From Deltaproteobacteria bacterium (GTDB lineage: Bacteria > Desulfobacterota > Desulfobacteria > Desulfobacterales > B30-G6), in contig QMMS01000138.1 in assembly GCA_003647375.1 (NCBI GenBank), positions 1 to 10,741 on the forward strand: a stretch of 10,741 nucleotides of DNA, in the 5' to 3' direction. The notes under the pieces were generated by a model. It did no database searches, had not been told where the DNA came from, and worked only from the letters and a program-made list of their open reading frames with translations. How positions within the stretch are numbered: position 1 is the stretch's first letter; each line of letters begins with the position of its first letter. A program made the translations under genes and the position numbers. Shown one piece after another: positions 5,883-10,741 of this stretch.

Positions 5883-7265
5883 ATGAAACAGATCTACGAT
5901 ATTCTACTGGAAATTGTCGGCCCCGGTTTTGTCTCCGACGCTCAGGAGGAAAAGTATATCTATTCCATGGATCCTGGAACCATGCCGGCGTGCGAACCGG
6001 ATATTGTGGTCATGCCGGGGAGCACCGACGAGGTTCAAAAGATTGTACAGGCAGCCAATACGTATCGTGTGCCGCTGGTCCCGCTGGGAGCGGGCCTGGT
6101 GCTTTCCGGGTTGTCCCGGGCCTTGAAAGGCGGCATCGTCATGGACATGAAAAGGATGAACCGGGTTCTTGAAATTAACGAATTGAGTCGGTACGCACTG
6201 GTGGAGGCCGGCACTTCCCAGGGCATGCTCCAGGCCTATCTTCGGAAACACTTTCCAAACCTCAAACACTCCGCCCCGGATGCCCCGCCTGCGGCCACGG
6301 TTGCCGGAAACGTTTGCATACACGGATCAGGGCACATGTCACATGCAGGCGGATTTCATTCCGACATGCTGAACGGGCTGGAGGTGGTCCTGCCCACCGG
6401 AGAGGTCGTCCGAATCGGGTCCTGTGCAACATCTCCATACTGGTTTGCAAGGGCCCCTTTGCCCGACCTGTCTGGTCTTTTTCTGGGGTGGGCCGGAACC
6501 ACCGGTGTCATCACCAAACTTTCCATAAAACTCTACCCGAACTATCCCCTGAATGATGTGAGTGTATTCGTGTGCGAGGATGCATCGATCATACCGGATA
6601 TCCTCTATCAGATAACCGGAACACAAGTGGCGGAAGATGTTACCACCTGGATGACACCCAAACCCGACTGGGCAGCAGGTTTTTTTCACTGTAATGTCAA
6701 TTACGGTGCGAAAACAAAAAAGGAGCTGATCTGGAAGCGAAATCTTATCCGGTCTGCGGTGGAAAGCTATATCGATGCGAAAACAGGCGGATTCCTGCCC
6801 CTGCCGAGCATGATGAAACAAAGATTTCTGGAAGTTCCTGCCAGACAGCTTTCCCTGTTTGCGGATGTTCGCAAAGGGGGTGGATTCGAATATGTGGGCG
6901 CTATCATGCCGGTGGAACTGTTTCCCAAAGCCTATGACCTGGGCCTTGACATCGCAGACAGATTAGGTGTGAGCTACTCCATGGGGTGCCGGATCATCGG
7001 CATCAATCACAGTATGATGTTTTTCTATGCCTATGCGTTCAACCGGGCAGACCCTGATGACGTAGCTCGTGCTCAGAGCGCCCTCGAAGAAACCAATAAA
7101 AAGGTATTGGACCTTGGGGGCATACCCTGGAAAGCGGAGGCACCGGCTCAGAAAGAGATCCTCCGCAAAATGGACCCCAACATGGTTGACCTGATGGGTC
7201 GTGTTCGATCGATTCTGGACCCTAACCACGTTATGAATCCCGGCAACTGGGAGGAAGACCGATGA
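5883..7265 (+). CDS. FAD-linked oxidase (GlcD / VAO-PCMH superfamily)
   Basis: This 460-residue flavoprotein has a PCMH-type FAD-binding domain (FAD_binding_4). CEPDIVVMPGSTDEVQKIV (about 37-55) is followed by the pyrophosphate-binding loop PLGAGLVLSGLSRALKGG (67-84). A second FAD segment, APDAPPAATVAGNV (131-144), runs into the His-rich stretch GSGHMSHAGGFHSDMLNGLEVV. The C-terminal oxidase domain ends in the family signature ILDPNHVMNPGNW. GlcD, D-lactate dehydrogenases and 4-cresol dehydrogenase share this fold. The likely reaction is oxidation of a hydroxy-acid or alcohol-type substrate, with electrons passed to the two flanking Fe-S proteins rather than to oxygen. ATG 5883 is chosen because AAAGGA lies 7 nt upstream. 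An in-frame ATG at 5862 would lie inside the preceding gene. The stop overlaps the next start (ATGA). Substrate is not identifiable. Confidence 0.87.
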   Translation: MKQIYDILLEIVGPGFVSDAQEEKYIYSMDPGTMPACEPDIVVMPGSTDEVQKIVQAANTYRVPLVPLGAGLVLSGLSRALKGGIVMDMKRMNRVLEINELSRYALVEAGTSQGMLQAYLRKHFPNLKHSAPDAPPAATVAGNVCIHGSGHMSHAGGFHSDMLNGLEVVLPTGEVVRIGSCATSPYWFARAPLPDLSGLFLGWAGTTGVITKLSIKLYPNYPLNDVSVFVCEDASIIPDILYQITGTQVAEDVTTWMTPKPDWAAGFFHCNVNYGAKTKKELIWKRNLIRSAVESYIDAKTGGFLPLPSMMKQRFLEVPARQLSLFADVRKGGGFEYVGAIMPVELFPKAYDLGLDIADRLGVSYSMGCRIIGINHSMMFFYAYAFNRADPDDVARAQSALEETNKKVLDLGGIPWKAEAPAQKEILRKMDPNMVDLMGRVRSILDPNHVMNPGNWEEDR

Positions 7266-8419
7266 AATACGCAGAAATTCTGCACAGGTGTTTCCGGTGC
7301 GGCTATTGCAAACTGCCGGGTAATTACATTGATTTCAACTGTTCGGCCTATGCGGCATTCAGGTTTGAAACCTATTCACCGGGCGGCCGGATGTGGCTCC
7401 TGCGGGCCTGGCTGGATGAGAAGATCGAGCCGTCCCGGCGTTTTCAGGAGATACTGTTTTCCTGTACCGCATGTGGGAACTGTGTGGAGCAATGCGTACT
7501 GACCAAGATCAAAGATGAGCTGCTTCTGGCGTTTACTGCCGGCAAAGAGGCCCTGGTGTGTGAAGGAAAGGTCCCCCCGCCCGTCCGGGACTGTCTGACA
7601 AAACTTCAAAATTACGGCAACCCCTATGGCTTTACCAGGAAAAAAAGAACCGCCTGGACCGTGGGTACCGGGATTGAAGCCTTTTCAGATCAGGAATTTT
7701 TATTTTTCCCCGGAGACGTAGGAGCCTTCGATAGTCGGGGACAGGAGATCGCCCGTTCTGTTGCCACACTTCTCAATCGCGTGGGTGTGACTTTCGGCAT
7801 TCTGGGAGACCAGGAAGTGTCTGATGGTAATGAAACCAATGCCATGGGAGAAAGCGAGCTCTTTCGCCTGCTGGCCGAAGAGAATATCAAACATTTTAAT
7901 GAGCTGAATGTTAAAAAAATCATTACCCTCTCTCCCCACGGCTTCAATGCCCTGAAAAATGAATATCCGAAGCTGGGTGGGACTTATGAGGTGTTTCATT
8001 ACACCCAGATCCTGGCGGCACATACCGGCAGTCTCTCGTTTGAGAATGATCTTCCGGAAATATCAGTAACCTATCACGACCCGTGTTACCTGGGTCGCCA
8101 CAATTGGGAGTACGGATCAGCCAGAAAAATCCTGGCTTCCCTCACGGGCGTGAAAGCACGAGAAATGGACCGGTCCATGCAGAATGCCCTGTGTTGCGGC
8201 GGAGGAGGAGGAAACCTGTTCACCGACATCCTCGGAAAAGGGCCGGAGTCTCCTGCTCAAAACCGCGTGCTGGAGGCGCTGGGCACAGGTGCCGATATCC
8301 TGGCAGTCAGCTGTCCCACATGTGCGGTCATGCTGGGAGATGCCGTTAAATCGACGAACCTGGATAAACGTATTCAGGTCAGGGAAATATCAGAAATCAT
8401 CAATGACAGGCTAAAGTGA
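7262..8419 (+). CDS. Fe-S cluster-binding protein B with one intact and one degenerate CCG domain
   Basis: This 385-residue HdrD/GlcF-like protein starts with an atypical cluster, C10-x2-C13-x2-C16-x10-C27 (RCFRCGYCKLPG), then a regular [4Fe-4S] motif, C68-x2-C71-x2-C74-x3-C78. The second CCG domain is complete: C275 in YHDPCYLGRH, the CCGGGGG at 311-317, and C351-PT-C354. The first CCG domain is recognisable by its skeleton, but every expected cysteine is replaced: FFPGDVGAFDS (149-158), SDGNETNAMG (187-196) and SPHGFNALKNEYP (224-236). These correspond to the usual G-C, CCG and C-x2-C positions. The start ATG overlaps the flavoprotein stop by 4 nt with GGGAGG upstream, implying translational coupling. 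It probably carries electrons from the flavoprotein to a quinone, thiol/disulfide or other carrier; the acceptor is not known. Confidence 0.85.
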   Translation: MKYAEILHRCFRCGYCKLPGNYIDFNCSAYAAFRFETYSPGGRMWLLRAWLDEKIEPSRRFQEILFSCTACGNCVEQCVLTKIKDELLLAFTAGKEALVCEGKVPPPVRDCLTKLQNYGNPYGFTRKKRTAWTVGTGIEAFSDQEFLFFPGDVGAFDSRGQEIARSVATLLNRVGVTFGILGDQEVSDGNETNAMGESELFRLLAEENIKHFNELNVKKIITLSPHGFNALKNEYPKLGGTYEVFHYTQILAAHTGSLSFENDLPEISVTYHDPCYLGRHNWEYGSARKILASLTGVKAREMDRSMQNALCCGGGGGNLFTDILGKGPESPAQNRVLEALGTGADILAVSCPTCAVMLGDAVKSTNLDKRIQVREISEIINDRLK

Positions 8420-8446
8420 TATGGCCTGAACCAGAAAGGGGGTGCC

Positions 8447-8917
8447 ATGAAAACATTAACCGCCAAACACGTGATGAAGTCGAATGTACTGGTGGCAGAA
8501 CCTGAATGGTCTGTCAATCGACTGGCCGAGTTTTTTATGGAAAACTGTATTTCCGGTGCGCCGGTACAATCCAGTACGGGAACACCCATCGGTGTTGTAT
8601 CTCTGACCGACATTGTTCACCACGAGACCCAGCCCGAAAAGGACGGCGAATGGCCCCATGACTATTACCTTCATTCTCTTAGTCGCCAGTATGCCAGGCA
8701 GGAGGCTGAAGGTTTCCGTATCGAGACAGAATCTTTCACCACGGTCCGGGACATCATGACGCCTGTAATCTTCCAGGTTTCAGAAGATACGCCCTTGCAA
8801 CAAGTCGCCGGTATGATGATTAAAAATTATATCCACCGAGTCATTGTGCTCCGCGATGAAAAAGTTGTGGGCATCATCTCAACCCCTGATATGCTTAAGC
8901 TCATAAGGGACATGTAA
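8447..8917 (+). CDS. CBS-domain pair protein
   Basis: This 156-residue cytoplasmic protein consists of two CBS domains. CBS1 (about 4-57) runs from AKHVMKSNVLVAEPEWSVNRLAEFF to TPIGVVSLTDIVHH. CBS2 (about 97-156) runs from VRDIMTPVIFQVSEDTPLQQV to KVVGIISTPDMLKLIRDM. A polar linker of about 40 residues, rich in His, Asp and Arg, separates them and is longer than in a minimal tandem pair. CBS pairs generally bind adenine nucleotides (AMP, ADP, ATP, NAD or S-adenosylmethionine) and regulate partners; the ligand here is not known. It starts 27 bp after Fe-S protein B with AAAGGGGG 4 nt upstream, so it is probably the last gene of the operon. It could tune the redox complex to energy status, but there is no direct evidence. 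There is no enzyme or DNA-binding domain. Confidence 0.88.
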   Translation: MKTLTAKHVMKSNVLVAEPEWSVNRLAEFFMENCISGAPVQSSTGTPIGVVSLTDIVHHETQPEKDGEWPHDYYLHSLSRQYARQEAEGFRIETESFTTVRDIMTPVIFQVSEDTPLQQVAGMMIKNYIHRVIVLRDEKVVGIISTPDMLKLIRDM

Positions 8918-8942
8918 AATATCCGAGCTCGCTCGGATATTT
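8917..8942. terminator. Perfect 12-bp inverted repeat, likely bidirectional terminator (hairpin 1)
   Basis: AAATATCCGAGC (8917-8928) is followed by TC and its exact reverse complement, GCTCGGATATTT (8931-8942). It begins on the last base of the CBS gene stop codon and lies between convergent genes. The AT base of the stem gives short U-runs on both strands (ATATTT on plus, ATATTTT on minus). The tract is weak, so efficiency is uncertain. Confidence 0.7.
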
Positions 8943-8968
8943 CGTCAAGTTTCATGAAATGTCCGAGC
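8931..8968. terminator. Alternative hairpin 2 sharing an arm with hairpin 1
   Basis: The arm GCTCGGATATTT (8931-8942) can also pair with a third copy, AAATGTCCGAGC (8957-8968), with one G-U pair and a 14-nt loop. A perfect 10-bp palindrome, TTTCATGAAA (8950-8959), straddles the end of that loop and the start of the third arm. The right end overlaps the stop codon of the acyl-CoA dehydrogenase (8970-8968). In the minus-strand transcript this structure would be made first. Whether it terminates is inference. Confidence 0.45.
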
Positions 8969-10662
8969 TAGTCGTTCATTTGGTAGGCCCCTTTAAGGCT
9001 ATAAACATGTTCTTCCCAGATCCGGTTGAAGCGCTCCGGATTCACCGCCGGTTTTTTAATCATCTTCATACAGATTTCCATCTGCTTGGTCGTACTGCTG
9101 GTCTTGCTGTATAGCTGAAGGGCGAACTTGGAGAAATCCCGCACCATGAAATCGAAGATCTGGTCCATCAGATCGTCCGCCACTACATCGATCTTGGTTT
9201 TTTCAATGAGCAACTGGCCGTAAGCCACCAGGGTGAAAAGTTCCCCCAGATTGAGCAAAAAATCGATATCCTTGACCTGGTCCTTATTGGGTGGGGCGGT
9301 CATCAGCAATTCCACCAGAAAGGCGATCTGCTCCTTGAATATCTTGATATTGGGAAGATCCAGGCTGTTGTAGGCAATATTGTAGTCGTGGAACTGGATT
9401 TTTCCCAGTCCCCTGGTGGGCCCCTGGTTAAACAGAAAATCGTCGTGGATGGGTGCGTCCATTTTCCCTGTCTCCGGGAATTGTCCGGGATTGAAAAAGT
9501 AGTTGGCCATGAACTTGACGATAAGGGCCATGTTCACATGGACGGTACCTTCAAGTTTGGGCAGGGCGCGGATGTCCCGGGTCGCCATCTCGAAGTAGGT
9601 GTCCTTTTCAAATCCCTTAGCCGCGATCACATCCCACAGCAGGTTGATCACCTCCTCGCCCTGGGTGGTCACTTTCATCTTCACCATGGGGTTATAAAGT
9701 AGATAGCGCCGGTCGTCGGCCGAAGCGCTGCGCATATAGTCCGCAGCCCGCATGGCAAACATACGCATGGCACACAGCCGGGCATAGGCATCCACGAAAA
9801 TCTGGCGGATATGAGGAAAATCGGTCACATAATGCTTGAACAGAAAACGACCGGCCGCGTGGTCAATGGCTTCGTAAAAGGCATGGTCGCAGATGCCAAT
9901 AGAGGCCCAGCCCAGGTTGTACTTGCCGACATTGATCGTATTCAGGGCGGAATCCCACGCATCGCTGCCCATTGTGAGGATGTCATCATCAGTCAGGGGG
10001 TAGCCATGTAAGGCATACTCGGAGACATACATTTGGGAATTAACCACATTCTGGACACATTCGTAGTTTTCGTTCTTGGCATCCACCACGAAGAAGGCGT
10101 ACTCGTCGGTTTCTGAATTCTTGGCAAAGGTAGAGACCAACGCCGCTTCATTACCGTTACCGATGTAGTATTTACCGCCGTCCGCCCGATACTGGCCGCC
10201 ACCCATGGGGGTTAAGGCCATGTCGCTGGCATACAGGTCCGCACCGTGCTCTTTTTCCGACAGACCAAAGGCAAAAATCCCGCCCTCTTCCAGCAACCGG
10301 GCTGTCTTTTTCTTGATGGCTTCGTTTTTCCCCATCCAGATGGGGCCCAGCCCCAGAATAGTTACCTGCCAGGCATACCAATGGGCCAGACTGTAAAAAC
10401 CGAGAATTTCGTTGAAGTCCATATTTCGAAAAGTATCCCACCGACATCCCTTGCCACCGTATTGAGTCGGGGTCAAAAGGTCGGAAAAAATACCCTCTTT
10501 TTTGATGAACTGGAGAAAATCGTCGTACCAGACGCGCTCGTGAGCGTCTTCCTTGAGCTGTTTTTTGCCCTTGGTTTCAAAAAAATCGATGGTCTTTTTC
10601 ATGATTTCCCTGGATCGCTCATCCAGGTGGTCGAATTGTGCCTTTTTCGGGTTAAACAACAT
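8968..10662 (-). CDS. Acyl-CoA dehydrogenase family protein (long, 564 residues)
   Basis: This flavoprotein should catalyse alpha-beta dehydrogenation of an acyl-CoA and pass electrons to ETF. Visible signatures: LLTPTQYGGKG (62-72) in the N-terminal helical domain, FAFGLSEKEHGAD (130-142) for the FAD/substrate loop of the beta domain, KYYIGNGNEAALVSTFAK (164-181), and LPKLEGTVHVN (367-377), where Glu371 matches the catalytic base of the YEGT motif in short/medium-chain enzymes. After this motif about 190 more residues follow, largely helical, so the protein is much longer than the usual ~380-400 residue class, and the extension is not a recognised domain to me. ATG 10662 is preceded by GAGGAGGG on the minus strand. 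It is convergent with the Fe-S/FAD operon and separated from it by 50 bp holding terminator hairpins. Substrate chain type cannot be inferred. Confidence 0.88.
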   Translation of the reverse strand: MLFNPKKAQFDHLDERSREIMKKTIDFFETKGKKQLKEDAHERVWYDDFLQFIKKEGIFSDLLTPTQYGGKGCRWDTFRNMDFNEILGFYSLAHWYAWQVTILGLGPIWMGKNEAIKKKTARLLEEGGIFAFGLSEKEHGADLYASDMALTPMGGGQYRADGGKYYIGNGNEAALVSTFAKNSETDEYAFFVVDAKNENYECVQNVVNSQMYVSEYALHGYPLTDDDILTMGSDAWDSALNTINVGKYNLGWASIGICDHAFYEAIDHAAGRFLFKHYVTDFPHIRQIFVDAYARLCAMRMFAMRAADYMRSASADDRRYLLYNPMVKMKVTTQGEEVINLLWDVIAAKGFEKDTYFEMATRDIRALPKLEGTVHVNMALIVKFMANYFFNPGQFPETGKMDAPIHDDFLFNQGPTRGLGKIQFHDYNIAYNSLDLPNIKIFKEQIAFLVELLMTAPPNKDQVKDIDFLLNLGELFTLVAYGQLLIEKTKIDVVADDLMDQIFDFMVRDFSKFALQLYSKTSSTTKQMEICMKMIKKPAVNPERFNRIWEEHVYSLKGAYQMND

Positions 10663-10668
10663 GGATAG

Positions 10669-10676
10669 CCCTCCTC
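10669..10676 (-). promoter_or_regulatory. Strong ribosome binding site of the acyl-CoA dehydrogenase
   Basis: On the minus strand GAGGAGGG ends 6 nt before the ATG at 10662. It fixes the start, since this is the first ATG after a near-ideal Shine-Dalgarno. The remaining ~65 bp to the window edge contain a TTGACA and a TATAAA on the minus strand only 7 bp apart, which is too close to be one promoter. No confident promoter is visible. Confidence 0.7.
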
Positions 10677-10741
10677 ATTTCTCTTTTATAACGCACATGT
10701 CAATCAGTAATCAGTGCAGATATTTTTACAGCCAAGGGATA

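Noticed and set aside
6339..6821. 160-codon minus-strand open frame within the FAD oxidase
   Set aside because: It is a shadow frame opposite conserved FAD-binding sequence.
10246..10668. 140-codon plus-strand open frame at the right end
   Set aside because: It is antisense to the acyl-CoA dehydrogenase N-terminus, which has clear motifs and a strong ribosome binding site.
10663..10741. Minus-strand promoter from TTGACA plus TATAAA
   Set aside because: The two boxes are only 7 bp apart, so they cannot form one sigma-70-type promoter.

Overview
The window looks like chromosomal DNA from an anaerobic deltaproteobacterium of the sulfate-reducer or syntroph type (Desulfobacterales-like). This is inferred from gene content: heterodisulfide-reductase-type Fe-S proteins beside a flavin oxidase, a large acyl-CoA dehydrogenase, a Pseudomonas-like RhlB helicase, and a REP-associated transposase flanked by long inverted repeats. 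No taxonomic marker gene is present, and there is no tRNA, rRNA or CRISPR array.

Left part (1-2845). An M20-family amidohydrolase (N-carbamoyl-L-amino-acid hydrolase / allantoate amidohydrolase type) reads leftward from a GTG at 1267 and leaves the window within a few codons of its expected end. It is divergent from fxsA (2450-2845, +). Between them sits a compact 1106-bp mobile element (1287-2392): a Y1/HUH transposase with a DnaA-domain-IV-like tail, bounded by perfect 39-bp inverted repeats. The element ends only 19 bp from the amidohydrolase start codon and 3 bp from a TTGACA box upstream of fxsA.

Middle (2846-4834). A dispersed-type extragenic repeat that can fold as a cloverleaf (2951-3013) lies upstream of rhlB (3137-4699, +), a DEAD-box RNA helicase with a basic N-terminal tail. 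The longest open frame of rhlB starts inside the repeat, so that upstream start is very likely wrong.

Right part (4835-8917). Four same-strand genes form a tight operon: Fe-S/CCG protein A, a GlcD/VAO-type FAD oxidase, Fe-S/CCG protein B, and a two-CBS-domain protein. Together they look like a GlcDEF- or lactate-dehydrogenase-like membrane-peripheral oxidoreductase. It would oxidise an unknown hydroxy-acid or alcohol-type substrate at the flavin and pass electrons through [4Fe-4S] clusters to CCG-type sites. The CBS protein could add adenylate sensing. In both Fe-S proteins the first CCG repeat has lost cysteines while the second is intact.

Right end (8917-10741). A convergent terminator cluster with two mutually exclusive hairpins separates the operon from a 564-residue acyl-CoA dehydrogenase on the minus strand, whose ribosome binding site and upstream region lie at the window edge.
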